Source of the DNA: Streptomyces nigrescens
GTDB taxonomy: Bacteria > Actinomycetota > Actinomycetes > Streptomycetales > Streptomycetaceae
Assembly (NCBI GenBank): GCA_024349765.1
Contig: AP026073.1
Coordinates: 7,626,001-7,690,000, forward strand
Length of the DNA: 64,000 bases
Direction of reading: 5' to 3'
Within the stretch, counting starts at the first letter, position 1. Every line of letters starts with the position of its first letter. Under the pieces are notes generated by a model. That model did no database searches. It was not told the origin of the DNA and saw only the letters and a program-made list of their open reading frames with translations. A program made the translations under genes and the position numbers. This document shows, piece by piece, positions 45,648 to 55,338 of this stretch.

Positions 45648-46730
45648 ATGGGTTCGGTTCGCGTAGCCATCGTCGGCGTGGGCAACTGCGCCGCCTCGCT
45701 GGTACAAGGCGTCGAGTACTACAAGGACGCCGACCCGGACAGCCGCGTGCCCGGCCTCATGCACGTGCAGTTCGGCGAGTACCACGTGCGTGACATCGAG
45801 TTCGTGGCCGCCTTCGACGTCGATGCCAAGAAGGTCGGCCTCGACCTCGCGGACGCCATCGGCGCGAGCGAGAACAACACCATCAAGATCTGCGACGTGC
45901 CGAACGCCGGCGTGCAGGTCCAGCGCGGCCACACCCTCGACGGCCTGGGCAAGTACTACCGCCAGACCATCGAGGAGTCCGCCGAGGCTCCGGTGGACAT
46001 CGTCCAGGTCCTCAAGGACACCCAGGCGGACGTGCTGGTCTGCTACCTCCCGGTGGGCTCCGAGGACGCCGCGAAGTACTACGCCCAGTGCGCCATCGAC
46101 GCCAAGGTCGCCTTCGTCAACGCCCTCCCGGTCTTCATCGCCGGCACCAAGGAGTGGGCGGACAAGTTCACCGAGGCCGGTGTACCGATCGTCGGTGACG
46201 ACATCAAGTCGCAGGTCGGCGCCACCATCACGCACCGCGTCATGGCCAAGCTCTTCGAGGACCGGGGCGTCATCCTGGACCGCACGATGCAGCTGAACGT
46301 CGGCGGCAACATGGACTTCAAGAACATGCTCGAGCGCGAGCGCCTGGAGTCCAAGAAGATCTCCAAGACCCAGGCGGTCACCTCGCAGATCCGCGACCGT
46401 GAGCTGGGCGAGGACAACGTCCACATCGGCCCCTCGGACTTCGTGGCCTGGCTGGACGACCGCAAGTGGGCCTACGTCCGCCTCGAAGGCCGCGCCTTCG
46501 GCGACGTTCCGCTCAACCTGGAGTACAAGCTCGAGGTCTGGGACTCCCCGAACTCCGCGGGCGTCATCATCGACGCGCTGCGTGCCGCGAAGATCGCCAA
46601 GGACCGCGGCATCGGCGGCCCGATCCTCTCTGCGTCCTCGTACTTCATGAAGTCCCCGCCGGTCCAGTACTTCGACGACGAGGCCCGCGAGAACGTCGAG
46701 AAGTTCATCAAGGGCGAGGTCGAGCGCTGA
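45648..46730 (+). CDS. ino1: inositol-1-phosphate synthase
   Basis: 360 aa. It is the actinobacterial NAD-dependent Ino1 that converts glucose 6-phosphate to inositol 1-phosphate for phosphatidylinositol, mycothiol and related glycolipids. The NAD motif is [19 protein letters not shown], and '[20 protein letters not shown]', '[13 protein letters not shown]' and '[18 protein letters not shown]' are family signatures with the active-site lysines. GGGAG supports ATG 45648. Length is typical of the compact bacterial enzyme. It follows padR. Confidence 0.97.
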   Translation: MGSVRVAIVGVGNCAASLVQGVEYYKDADPDSRVPGLMHVQFGEYHVRDIEFVAAFDVDAKKVGLDLADAIGASENNTIKICDVPNAGVQVQRGHTLDGLGKYYRQTIEESAEAPVDIVQVLKDTQADVLVCYLPVGSEDAAKYYAQCAIDAKVAFVNALPVFIAGTKEWADKFTEAGVPIVGDDIKSQVGATITHRVMAKLFEDRGVILDRTMQLNVGGNMDFKNMLERERLESKKISKTQAVTSQIRDRELGEDNVHIGPSDFVAWLDDRKWAYVRLEGRAFGDVPLNLEYKLEVWDSPNSAGVIIDALRAAKIAKDRGIGGPILSASSYFMKSPPVQYFDDEARENVEKFIKGEVER

Positions 46731-46753
46731 GGCGCCGGTCGCCACCACCCTTC

Positions 46754-46786
46754 GCAGGCCCCCGGGTATTCCACCCGGGGGCCTGC
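46754..46786 (+). terminator. hairpin terminator after ino1
   Basis: GCAGGCCCCCGGGT pairs perfectly with ACCCGGGGGCCTGC around ATTCC, 24 bp after the stop codon. Confidence 0.88.
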
Positions 46787-46808
46787 GGGCTGTGTGAGGC
46801 TGTGCCCC

Positions 46809-48068
46809 ATGCATGCTGTGCGCGCCCTCCGCGTATTACTCCGGCTACGCGACTTCCGTTCGCTGCTCGCCGCACGGCTGCTCTCCCAAGCGGCCGACGG
46901 CGTGTACCAGGTCGCGCTCGCCACCTACGTCGTCTTCTCACCGGAGAAGCAGGCCTCGCCCGCGGCCATCGCCTCCGCCATGGCCATCCTGCTGCTCCCG
47001 TACTCGCTCCTCGGGCCGTTCACCGGCGTACTGCTCGACCGCTGGCGGCGCCGTCAGGTCCTGCTGTACGGGAACCTGCTGCGGACGCTGCTCGCCATGG
47101 CCACCGCGGCGCTGATCGTGTCGAAGGTCCCCGACTGGCTCTTCTACGCCTCGGCCCTCTCGGTCACGGCGGTGAACCGCTTCGTCCTGGCCGGGCTCTC
47201 GGCCGCGCTGCCCCGCGTGGTCGACGGTGAACAGCAACTGGTCATGGCCAACTCGCTCGCCCCGACGGCCGGGACGCTCGCCGCGACGGCCGGTGGCGGG
47301 CTGGCCTTCGCCATCCGGCTGGCCGGCCCCGACGTGGATGCGTTCGTGGTGCTGCTCGCCGCGGCCTTCTACTTCCTTTCGGCGCTCACCGCCCTGCGCA
47401 TGACGCCGCAGCTGCTCGGCCCCGACCCGACGCAGCTCCAACCCGGCCTGGGCGAGGCCCTGTTGAGCACCGTCCGCGGCCTCGCGGCAGGCCTGCGCCA
47501 TCTCGCCCAGCGGCGTGTGCCGGCCCGCGCCCTGGCCGCGATGACCCTGATCCGCTTCTGTTACGGGGCGCTGACGGTCATGGTGCTGATGCTGTGCCGG
47601 TACGCCTGGTCGGACACCGAGTCCGAGGGCCTGGCGCTGCTCGGTATCGCCGTCGTGGTCTCGGGGGCGGGATTCTTCGCCGCCGCCGTCGTCACTCCCT
47701 GGGCGGTGGGACGGCTCACCGCGTTCGGCTGGATCGCCTGCTGTGCCCTCGGAGGCGCGGTGCTGGTGCCGGCGCTGGGCCTCTTCTTCACGCCGGGGCC
47801 GATGCTGGCCGCCGCGTTCGTGCTCGGCCTCGGCACCCAGGGCACCAAGATTTCCACGGACACGGTCGTCCAGTCGTCGGTCGACGACGCCTTCCGCGGG
47901 CGCATCTTCGCCCTGTACGACGTGCTCTTCAACGTCGCCTTCGTCGGCGCCGCCGCGGTGGCCGCCCTCATGCTGCCGCCGGACGGCAGATCGGCCGCGC
48001 TGCTCGGGATGGTGACGGTCATCTACGGGCTGGTCGCCGCGGCAATGGCCCGCTTTCGACGGAGTTAG
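46809..48068 (+). CDS. MFS transporter
   Basis: 419 aa, about twelve hydrophobic segments. 'LRDFRSLLAARLLSQAADGVYQVALATYVVFSPE' and 'GVLLDRWRRRQVLLYGNLLRTLLA' are MFS loop motifs of the Bcr/macrolide-type group. The substrate is unknown. ATG 46809 is assumed. It stands alone between the ino1 terminator and the next gene. Confidence 0.85.
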   Translation: MHAVRALRVLLRLRDFRSLLAARLLSQAADGVYQVALATYVVFSPEKQASPAAIASAMAILLLPYSLLGPFTGVLLDRWRRRQVLLYGNLLRTLLAMATAALIVSKVPDWLFYASALSVTAVNRFVLAGLSAALPRVVDGEQQLVMANSLAPTAGTLAATAGGGLAFAIRLAGPDVDAFVVLLAAAFYFLSALTALRMTPQLLGPDPTQLQPGLGEALLSTVRGLAAGLRHLAQRRVPARALAAMTLIRFCYGALTVMVLMLCRYAWSDTESEGLALLGIAVVVSGAGFFAAAVVTPWAVGRLTAFGWIACCALGGAVLVPALGLFFTPGPMLAAAFVLGLGTQGTKISTDTVVQSSVDDAFRGRIFALYDVLFNVAFVGAAAVAALMLPPDGRSAALLGMVTVIYGLVAAAMARFRRS

Positions 48069-48178
48069 GCCCCGTCCTCCCCCGGCCCGTAGGGCACCGT
48101 CCCTGCGGTGGGCGCCGGGACCCGGTACCTTACGGGCGTCCCACACAAGCCTGTACACAACAAAATCGGGGGAGTTCC

Positions 48179-48751
48179 ATGACCATGCCGCCGCCGGGTC
48201 CCAATCCGTACGGCCAGGCGCCGTACGGGCAGCAGCCTTACGGCCAGAACCCGTATCCGCAGGCGCCACCGGCTCCCCAGGCACCGTACGGCCAGCCTCA
48301 GGGCGGGTACGCCTATCCCCAGCAGCCGCAGGCGCCCTACGGCCAGCCGCAGCCCGGGTACCCGGCACAGCCGCAGCAGCCCTATGTGCAGCCCGGCGCT
48401 CCCATACCGCCGCCCCGCCCGGCCAAGACCCGTTCCGCCAAGTCGATTCTGCGGGGCATCGGGATCGTCTTCGTTCTGGCCGCCTTCGCGTTCTTCTGGT
48501 TCACCAGCCGCGACGACGCCAGCAACGCCGAGGCCGGCGACTGCGTGAAGAAGTCCAGCAGTTCACTCGACGACGGGCTCGCAGTGGTCGACTGCAGCAG
48601 CGGGGAGGCCCAGTACAAGGTCTCCAAGGTGCACGACGGCACCTCGGACCCGACCGTGTGCTCCGCCGGTGAGGACGCCTACGTCAAGACGGTGCACCGC
48701 CGTCGGCGGGCCGACACGGCCATGGTGCTCTGCCTGACCCCGACGAAGTAG
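48179..48751 (+). CDS. LppU/SCO3897-family membrane protein with PYGQ repeats
   Basis: 190 aa. The N-terminal about 75 residues are Pro/Tyr/Gln/Gly repeats of PYGQ type. A membrane segment follows (GIGIVFVLAAFAFFWF), then an extracytoplasmic domain with four cysteines (GDCVKKSS, VDCSSGEA, PTVCSAGED, VLCLTP). This combination matches LppU/SCO3897 family. GGGGGAG precedes ATG 48179. It converges on the tRNA nucleotidyltransferase gene, with the parS array in between. Confidence 0.8.
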   Translation: MTMPPPGPNPYGQAPYGQQPYGQNPYPQAPPAPQAPYGQPQGGYAYPQQPQAPYGQPQPGYPAQPQQPYVQPGAPIPPPRPAKTRSAKSILRGIGIVFVLAAFAFFWFTSRDDASNAEAGDCVKKSSSSLDDGLAVVDCSSGEAQYKVSKVHDGTSDPTVCSAGEDAYVKTVHRRRRADTAMVLCLTPTK

Positions 48752-48776
48752 CACACTCCGTCTCCTGACGACGGCT

Positions 48777-48810
48777 CTGGGGCGGTGTTTCACGTGAAAC
48801 ACCGCCCCAG
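48777..48810. other. 34-bp perfect palindrome built on a parS site (48787-48800)
   Basis: CTGGGGCGGTGTTTCAC with its exact complement; parS in the centre. It starts 25 bp after the stop of the LppU-like gene, the place expected for a terminator, and is the first member of a five-site parS group. Confidence 0.92.
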
Positions 48811-48839
48811 TCGTCTACGCCCCCAGTCGTCTGCGCCAC

Positions 48840-48968
48840 GTTTCACGTGAAACATGACACCGGACGACCGTCCACTCGTTTCACGTGAAACGTGGCAGCC
48901 GTCCGCGGTCCGCTCGTTTCACGTGAAACGTCGCACCCGGTCGGCCGTCCGGCCGTTTCACGTGAAAC
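48840..48968. repeat. four-copy parS array with 38-39 bp period
   Basis: Exact GTTTCACGTGAAAC at 48840-48853, 48878-48891, 48916-48929 and 48955-48968, start-to-start 38, 38 and 39 bp. The spacers (24-25 bp) are similar to each other (each ends in the C/G-rich pattern GTCCNCTC or GTCCGGCC). The array fills the space between the convergent genes, ending next to the tRNA nucleotidyltransferase stop at 48970. Confidence 0.95.
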
Positions 48969-48969
48969 A

Positions 48970-50448
48970 TCAGCCCTGCTGCGTGGCCCACCAGTCCTTC
49001 AGCGCGGCGATCGCCGCCTCGCGCTCCATGGGCCCGTGCTCCAGCCGGAGCTCCAGCATCTGCTTGTACGCCTTGCCCACCTCGGGGCCCGGCCGCAGAC
49101 CCAGAATCTCCATGATGTCGTTGCCGTCCAGGTCCGGACGGATCGCATCAAGCTCTTCCTGCTCCTGCAGCAGCGCGATGCGCTCCTCCAGCCCGTCGTA
49201 GGCCCGGGACAGGGCACCGGCCTTGCGCTTGTTGCGGGTCGTGCAGTCCGAACGCGTCAGCTTGTGCAGCCGCTCCAGCTGCGGGCCGGCGTCACGGACA
49301 TAGCGGCGGACCGCCGAGTCGGTCCATTCGCCCGTGCCGTAGCCGTGGAAGCGCAGATGCAGCTCCACCAGCCGCGAGACGTCCTTGATCATGTCGTTGG
49401 AGTACTTCAGCGCGGCCATCCGCTTCTTGGTCATCTTCGCGCCCACCACCTCGTGGTGGTGGAAGGAAACCCGGCCGTCCTTCTCGAACCGGCGCGTCCG
49501 CGGCTTGCCGATGTCGTGCAGCAGGGCCGACAGCCGCAGCACCAGATCGGGACCGTCCTCTTCGAGGTCGATCGCCTGCTCCAGCACCGTGAGCGAGTGC
49601 TCGTAGACGTCCTTGTGACGGTGATGCTCGTCACTTTCCAGGCGCAGCGCGGGCAGCTCGGGAAGGACCCGGTCCGCCAGGCCGGAGTCGACGAGCAGCC
49701 GCAGTCCCTTGCGCGGGTGCGGCGCGAGGATCAGCTTGTTCAGCTCGTCCCGGACCCGCTCCGCGGAGACGATGTCGATGCGGTCGGACATCGCCTTCAT
49801 CGCGGCGACGACCTCGGGTGCGACCTCGAAGTCCAGCTGGGCGGCGAACCGGGCCGCCCGCATCATCCGCAGCGGATCGTCCGAGAACGAGTCCTCCGGC
49901 GCACCGGGCGTCCGCAGCACGCGGGCGGCAAGGTCTTCCAGGCCGTTGTGCGGGTCGACGAACTCCTTCTGCGGCAGGAAGACCGCCATCGCGTTCACCG
50001 TGAAGTCCCGGCGCACCAGGTCGTCCTCGATGGAGTCGCCGTAGGACACCTCGGGCTTGCGGGAGGTGCGGTCGTACGCCTCGGAGCGGTAGGTCGTGAC
50101 CTCGATGTCGAACGAGTCCTTCTTGCAGCCGACCGTGCCGAAGGCGATGCCGACCTCCCAGAGCGCGTCCGCCCACGGCCGGACGATCTTCAGGACGTCC
50201 TCGGGGCGTGCGTCGGTGGTGAAGTCCAGGTCGTTGCCGAGCCGGCCGAGCAGCGCGTCCCGGACCGAGCCGCCGACCAGGGCAAGTGTGAACCCGGCCT
50301 CCTGGAATCGGCGGGCCAGGTCGTCCGCGACGGGGGACACCCGCAGGAGCTCGCTCACGGCGCGGCGCTGTACGTGGTTCAACGCGTTCGTCGACTGCGG
50401 GGCCCGCTCGGCGTGCGGGGCAGGGAGGTCATTGTTGGCGTTCGGCAC
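48970..50448 (-). CDS. pcnA: CCA-adding tRNA nucleotidyltransferase
   Basis: 492 aa. Class II polymerase head GGSVRDALLGRLGNDLDFTT with the DxD, 'RRDFTVNAMAV' and 'FSDDPLRMMRAARFAAQL', followed by an HD domain (LLHDIGKP). Annotated in actinobacteria as pcnA; the enzyme adds or repairs the CCA end of tRNAs. The start is ATG 50448. It is divergent from the DUF6049 gene. The order pcnA-DUF6049-murJ is the conserved actinobacterial block. Confidence 0.93.
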   Translation of the reverse strand: MPNANNDLPAPHAERAPQSTNALNHVQRRAVSELLRVSPVADDLARRFQEAGFTLALVGGSVRDALLGRLGNDLDFTTDARPEDVLKIVRPWADALWEVGIAFGTVGCKKDSFDIEVTTYRSEAYDRTSRKPEVSYGDSIEDDLVRRDFTVNAMAVFLPQKEFVDPHNGLEDLAARVLRTPGAPEDSFSDDPLRMMRAARFAAQLDFEVAPEVVAAMKAMSDRIDIVSAERVRDELNKLILAPHPRKGLRLLVDSGLADRVLPELPALRLESDEHHRHKDVYEHSLTVLEQAIDLEEDGPDLVLRLSALLHDIGKPRTRRFEKDGRVSFHHHEVVGAKMTKKRMAALKYSNDMIKDVSRLVELHLRFHGYGTGEWTDSAVRRYVRDAGPQLERLHKLTRSDCTTRNKRKAGALSRAYDGLEERIALLQEQEELDAIRPDLDGNDIMEILGLRPGPEVGKAYKQMLELRLEHGPMEREAAIAALKDWWATQQG

Positions 50449-50649
50449 AACAGAACAGGGTACGTGGCCGCGCCGCGCGAAGCGCCACGCAATAAAGGCG
50501 CAGGTAATAAAGGAGACAGGCCGGTCGGGCGGCCGTCGGCTCCGCGATCATGTGGAGCAGTCCCCGGCACTCCTCCGCGGCGGGTCTCGTTACCATTCGT
50601 GGACGCACATTCCGACGACCACTGACGACGACGAGGGACGGGCGAGCGC

Positions 50650-52965
50650 GTGGCCGAGGCGGCAGGGTTCCAGGGGACTGAACGGCCGCGTGGTCGATGG
50701 CTGCGCAGGACCGTGACACTCGTCACTGGAGTGCCCCTGCTCGTGGGACTGCTCCAGGCCCCGCACGCCCCCTCCGCGCAGGCCGCCGCAGCCGACTCGC
50801 ACGCGGTCGACGTGTCCATCGACTCCATGTCTCCGTCGGCCCCCGGCAAGGGCGACACCGTCACCGTCTCCGGCACCCTGACCAACGACAGCAACAGCAC
50901 GATCACCGACGCGCACGTCGGCATGCACCGCGGCGACGCGCTGGGCAACCGCAGTTCGATCGAGACGGCCTCCCGTCGCACCGGCTATCTGCCCAGCGTG
51001 GACGGCGAGGAGATCAAGGGCCACACGGAGAAGATCGACAAGCTGGAGGCCGGTGCCAGCCGCCCCTTCAGCCTGAGCGTCCCGGTCAAGGACCTCGATC
51101 TCAACGATGACGGCGTGTACCAGATCGGTGTCTCTCTGTCGGGGCACTCCCAGGCCTCGCCGTACGACCAGCTCCTGGGCATCGACCGGACCTTCCTGCC
51201 CTGGCAGTCCGCGGCCGCCGACAAGAAGACGCAGCTCACCTACATGTGGCCGCTGATCTCGTCCACGCACCTCACGGCGGAGACCGACGCCGACACCCAG
51301 CAGACCCCGGTCTTCCGCAATGACGATCTCGCCGCCGAGCTCGCCCCCGGCGGCCGGCTGCAGAAGATGGTCGCGCTCGGCAAGAACCTCCCGGTGACCT
51401 TCGTCATCGACCCCGACCTGCTCGCGACCGTCGACGCGATGACCAAGTCGTACCGGGTGAACGGCCCGGACGGCCCCATGGGGAAGAACCAGGCGGTCGC
51501 CAAACAGTGGCTGCACGAGCTCGAAGAGGCGGTGAAGTCGCACCAGGTGGTCGCGCTGCCCTTCGCCGACCCCGACCTGGCCTCGCTCGCCCACCACGGC
51601 AAGGGCGTGCCGAGTGCGCTCGGCCACCTCGGGCCGGCCACCGACCTCGCCGACAAGACCGTGGACACGATCCTCGGGGTCAAGCCGCGTACGGACTTCG
51701 CCTGGCCCGTCGACGGCGCCATCGACCGCTCGATCGTCGATGTCGCGACCTCGGCCGGCGCGCACAACGTGATCACCCGCAGCGACAGCCTCCGGGACGC
51801 CGGCCGGCTGTCGTACACCCCGACGGCGGCCCGTCCCATCGGCGGCGGCAACACCGCCATCGTGGCGGACGCACAGCTCTCCCGGGCCTTCGAGGGCGAC
51901 ATGTCGAAGGCGGCGAACGCGACGCACGCGGTCCAGGAATTCCTCGCCCAGACCCAGATGATCGGCCTGCAGGACCCGGACCGGCAGCGCAGCGTCGTCG
52001 TCGCGCCGCAGCGGATGCCGTCGGCCAGCCAGGCGCACGCCATGGCCACCGCCCTGCGCGAACTGGACGAGTCCGGCCGCTGGACCCAGGCGCAGAACCT
52101 CGGCGCCGCGGCCAAGGCCAAGCCCGACCCCGCGGCCACCCGCCAGGTGCCGAGCGGCGCCTCCTACCCGGCCTCGCTGCGCCGGCAGGAGCTCCCCACC
52201 GAGGCGTTCCGGCAGATCCAGGGCACGCAGTCGGCGCTGGAGGACTTCCAGCCGATCCTGGCCCAGCCGGAGCGGGTGGTGACCCCGTTCGGCAACGCGA
52301 TAATGCGGGAGATGTCGACGCAGTGGCGCGGCGACCGCTCCGGTGCCGCCGGCTTCCGCCACTCCGTGCGCAACTACCTCGACAACCTGACGACGAAGGT
52401 GCACCTGATCCAGAAGTCGGAGGCCACGCTCTCCGGGCGCAGCGCCACGATTCCGGTGACGGTCCAGAACAACCTCTTCCAGGGCGTGAAGGACATGACG
52501 CTCCGGCTCACGTCCTCCCAGCCCAACCGGCTCGACGTGGGCAAGTCGCAGCAGATCTCGGTGGACGGCGGGCACAGCCAGTCGTTCAAGTTCGACACCA
52601 CCGCCAACGCCAACGGCCGGGCCTGGGTGACCGCCCAGCTCTACACCTCGGACGGCAAGCCCTACGGTGAGCCCATGACGTTCCAGGTGAACGTCACGGA
52701 GATCACCGCCACGGTGATGCTCGTCATCGCGGGCGGCGTGCTGCTGCTCGTGCTCGCCGGCGTACGGATCTACCTCCAGCGCAAGCGGGCGGGCAGCCGG
52801 CCCGAGGAGGACGGCCCCGATGACGGCTCCGAAGGCACGGCGGGCACGGACGGCAACGACGGCGGCACGGACGGAGACGAGCCCGAGCAGCCGAGTGACC
52901 CCGCGCCGGACACCGGTTCGGAAAACTCCGAGCCGTCCGGCTCAGGTGAGAAAGTGGACCGTTGA
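50650..52965 (+). CDS. DUF6049-family envelope protein
   Basis: 771 aa. N-terminal signal-like segment (LVTGVPLLVGLLQAPHAPSAQA), a large extracytoplasmic region (VSGTLTNDSNSTITD beta-sandwich, 'PVTFVIDPDLLATVDAM', 'WPVDGAIDRSIVD') and a single C-terminal membrane anchor (VMLVIAGGVLLLVLAGVRIYL, near residue 684-706) with an acidic Gly/Asp-rich tail. It corresponds in position to the large membrane protein between pcnA and mviN of mycobacteria, and its function is not established. GTG 50650 is the likely start. Confidence 0.82.
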   Translation: MAEAAGFQGTERPRGRWLRRTVTLVTGVPLLVGLLQAPHAPSAQAAAADSHAVDVSIDSMSPSAPGKGDTVTVSGTLTNDSNSTITDAHVGMHRGDALGNRSSIETASRRTGYLPSVDGEEIKGHTEKIDKLEAGASRPFSLSVPVKDLDLNDDGVYQIGVSLSGHSQASPYDQLLGIDRTFLPWQSAAADKKTQLTYMWPLISSTHLTAETDADTQQTPVFRNDDLAAELAPGGRLQKMVALGKNLPVTFVIDPDLLATVDAMTKSYRVNGPDGPMGKNQAVAKQWLHELEEAVKSHQVVALPFADPDLASLAHHGKGVPSALGHLGPATDLADKTVDTILGVKPRTDFAWPVDGAIDRSIVDVATSAGAHNVITRSDSLRDAGRLSYTPTAARPIGGGNTAIVADAQLSRAFEGDMSKAANATHAVQEFLAQTQMIGLQDPDRQRSVVVAPQRMPSASQAHAMATALRELDESGRWTQAQNLGAAAKAKPDPAATRQVPSGASYPASLRRQELPTEAFRQIQGTQSALEDFQPILAQPERVVTPFGNAIMREMSTQWRGDRSGAAGFRHSVRNYLDNLTTKVHLIQKSEATLSGRSATIPVTVQNNLFQGVKDMTLRLTSSQPNRLDVGKSQQISVDGGHSQSFKFDTTANANGRAWVTAQLYTSDGKPYGEPMTFQVNVTEITATVMLVIAGGVLLLVLAGVRIYLQRKRAGSRPEEDGPDDGSEGTAGTDGNDGGTDGDEPEQPSDPAPDTGSENSEPSGSGEKVDR

Positions 52966-53011
52966 TAGATGGCGGGGCCGGATGGCCGGCGACTGATGAG
53001 GTGGGGCAGCG

Positions 53012-55231
53012 ATGAATGCGCCGTACGACGGTGACCGGGGCCGGGGCGCCAATGGCGACCCCATGGGGCCGGTCCCTCCGACGCCCCCGTTCCCCACGGA
53101 GCAGGACCCCTACGTCCGGGACGCCTACCGCAACGACCCGCACCACGCCCAGGACCCGATGGCCCAGGATCCGGTGAGCGACGCGCGCTACGACCGCGCC
53201 GCGCACCCGCCGCCGTCCCCGGGGCAGCCCACCCAGCCGCTCTACCCGCAGCCCGCGCCCGGGCGGCAGGCTCCTGACCCGCAGGCGTGGGCCGCACCCC
53301 GCACGCCCGCGCCGCAGCGCCCGGACCGGGCCGCTCCGTACGGTGACGACGCCGCGACGACGCAGTTCATGGGTGTCGATCCCCTGGTCAGCCAGGCCGG
53401 GGGCGAGCGTCCGGAGTCCGACGCCTTTGCGCACCTCTACCGGGACCAGCATCCCTACGAGCCCCAGCGCACCGCCCCGGCCGGCCCGCCCGCCGGGGCG
53501 CCGGTGACCGGGGCGGTGCCCGGCCCGGAGGCCGTTCCCCAGCAGACCGCGACGGAACCGGAGCCCGCTCCCGTGCCGGCGGCCGGCAAGCCCTCCGGGG
53601 GCCGCGCCTCCGGTCTGCTCAAGTCCAGCGCGGTGATGGCCGCCGGCACGATGGTGTCCCGCCTGACGGGCTTCGTCCGCTCGGCGCTGATCGTCGCGGC
53701 GCTCGGCGGCGCGGTGCTCGGTGACTCCTGGCAGGTCGCCTACCAGCTCCCGACGATGATCTTCATCCTGACCATCGGCGGCGGTCTGAACTCCGTCTTC
53801 GTGCCGCAGCTGGTGCGCGCGATGAAGGAGGACGACGACGGCGGCGAGGCGTACGCCAACCGGCTGCTGACCCTGGTCATCGTGGTGCTCGGGGTGCTGA
53901 CGGTACTGGCGGTGGTCGCGGCGCCCCTCCTGGTGAAACTGGTCTCGTTCGACATCTCCCGGGACCCGGCGGCCAACGAGGTCGCGGTGGCGTTCACCCG
54001 CTACTGCGTCCCCACGATCTTCTTCATGGGTCTGCACGTGGTCATGGGACAGATCCTCAACGCCCGCGGCCGCTTCGGCGCGATGATGTGGACCCCGGTC
54101 CTCAACAACATCGTCATGATCGCCACCTTCGGCCTCTTCATCTGGGTCTACGGCACGGCGAAGACCTCGCACATCGGCGTCACCACCATCCCCGACGAGG
54201 GCATCCGCCTCCTGGGCATCGGCACCCTCCTCGGGCTCGTCGTCCAGGCGCTGGCGATGATCCCGTACCTGCGCGACGCCGACTTCAAGCTCCGGCTGCG
54301 GTTCGACTGGCGCGGCCACGGCCTGGGCAAGGCCGCCAAGCTCGCCAAGTGGACCGTGCTCTTCGTGCTCGCCAACCAGGCCGGCGTGCTCGTCGTCACC
54401 CAGCTCTCCACCTGGGCCGGCAACACCGCCGACCAGCAGGGACACCCGGGCACCGGCTTCATCTCGTACGCCAGCGCCCAGCTGATCTGGAACATGCCGC
54501 AGGCGATCATCACCGTCTCCGTCATGGCGGCGCTGCTGCCGCGGCTGGCCCGGTCCGCGCACGACGGCGACACCGGCGCCGTCCGGGACGACATGTCGCA
54601 GGGCCTGCGCACCTCCGCGGTCGCCATCGTCCCGATCGCGTTCGGCTTCCTGTCCCTCGGCGTCCCGCTGTGCACCCTGGTCTACGGCTCGTCCGGCGCC
54701 GGCGTACCGATGGGCTACATGCTGATGGGCTTCGGCGTGGGCCTGATCCCGTTCTCGGTGCAGTACGTCGTCCTGCGCGCCTTCTACGCGTACGAGGACA
54801 CCCGCACCCCCTTCTACAACACGGTGATCGTCGCCGCCGTCAACGCCGCCGCCTCCGGGCTCTGCTTCCTGGTCCTGCCCGCCCGCTGGGCCGTGGTGGG
54901 CATGGCGGCCTCCTACGGCCTGGCGTACATCATCGGCGTCGGGGTGGCCTGGCAGCGGCTGAGCAGGCGGATGGACGGTGACCTCGACACGGCGCACGTC
55001 GTCCGGACCTACGCACGGCTGGCGGGCGCCAGCATCCCGGCCACACTCGTCTCCGGCATCCTGGTGTACGCGATCATGCAGACGCTGGGCAGTGGGTTCA
55101 TCGGCTCCCTGGCCGCGCTGATCGCCGGCGCCGCCGCCCTTCTGGGCGTGTTCTACGTCGCCGCACGCAAAATGCGCATCGAGGAAATGAACGCCCTGGT
55201 CGGCATGGTCCGGTCAAAGCTTGGGCGTTGA
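53012..55231 (+). CDS. murJ: lipid II flippase MurJ (MviN)
   Basis: 739 aa. A disordered Pro/Asp/Gln-rich N-terminus (about 200 aa) precedes about 14 membrane helices beginning SSAVMAAGTMVSRLTGFVRSALIVAAL; 'FILTIGGGLNSVFVPQLVRAMKEDDDGGEAYANRL' is a family signature. It is the essential flippase of the lipid II precursor. GAGGTGGGG precedes ATG 53012. It is 46 bp after the DUF6049 gene and is followed by the pseudokinase gene. Confidence 0.95.
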   Translation: MNAPYDGDRGRGANGDPMGPVPPTPPFPTEQDPYVRDAYRNDPHHAQDPMAQDPVSDARYDRAAHPPPSPGQPTQPLYPQPAPGRQAPDPQAWAAPRTPAPQRPDRAAPYGDDAATTQFMGVDPLVSQAGGERPESDAFAHLYRDQHPYEPQRTAPAGPPAGAPVTGAVPGPEAVPQQTATEPEPAPVPAAGKPSGGRASGLLKSSAVMAAGTMVSRLTGFVRSALIVAALGGAVLGDSWQVAYQLPTMIFILTIGGGLNSVFVPQLVRAMKEDDDGGEAYANRLLTLVIVVLGVLTVLAVVAAPLLVKLVSFDISRDPAANEVAVAFTRYCVPTIFFMGLHVVMGQILNARGRFGAMMWTPVLNNIVMIATFGLFIWVYGTAKTSHIGVTTIPDEGIRLLGIGTLLGLVVQALAMIPYLRDADFKLRLRFDWRGHGLGKAAKLAKWTVLFVLANQAGVLVVTQLSTWAGNTADQQGHPGTGFISYASAQLIWNMPQAIITVSVMAALLPRLARSAHDGDTGAVRDDMSQGLRTSAVAIVPIAFGFLSLGVPLCTLVYGSSGAGVPMGYMLMGFGVGLIPFSVQYVVLRAFYAYEDTRTPFYNTVIVAAVNAAASGLCFLVLPARWAVVGMAASYGLAYIIGVGVAWQRLSRRMDGDLDTAHVVRTYARLAGASIPATLVSGILVYAIMQTLGSGFIGSLAALIAGAAALLGVFYVAARKMRIEEMNALVGMVRSKLGR

Positions 55232-55338
55232 TTGAGCACAACCATCGACTGCCACCGTGTGTCGTGCATAGTGGCGGACTGTGGGCACAATTGTCTTGGC
55301 TCATTGAGCCTGCAACGGATGGGGAGGCAGGAACGACG

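Noticed and set aside
48787-48968. Repeat-spacer pattern resembling a small CRISPR array
   Set aside because: The repeat is only 14 bp, is the perfect parS palindrome, the spacers are alike rather than unique, and no cas genes are nearby.
55228-55338. Pseudokinase start at TTG 55228 overlapping the murJ stop
   Set aside because: A poor start codon without ribosome-binding site; GTG 55339 has a good one, and the intervening residues look non-coding.
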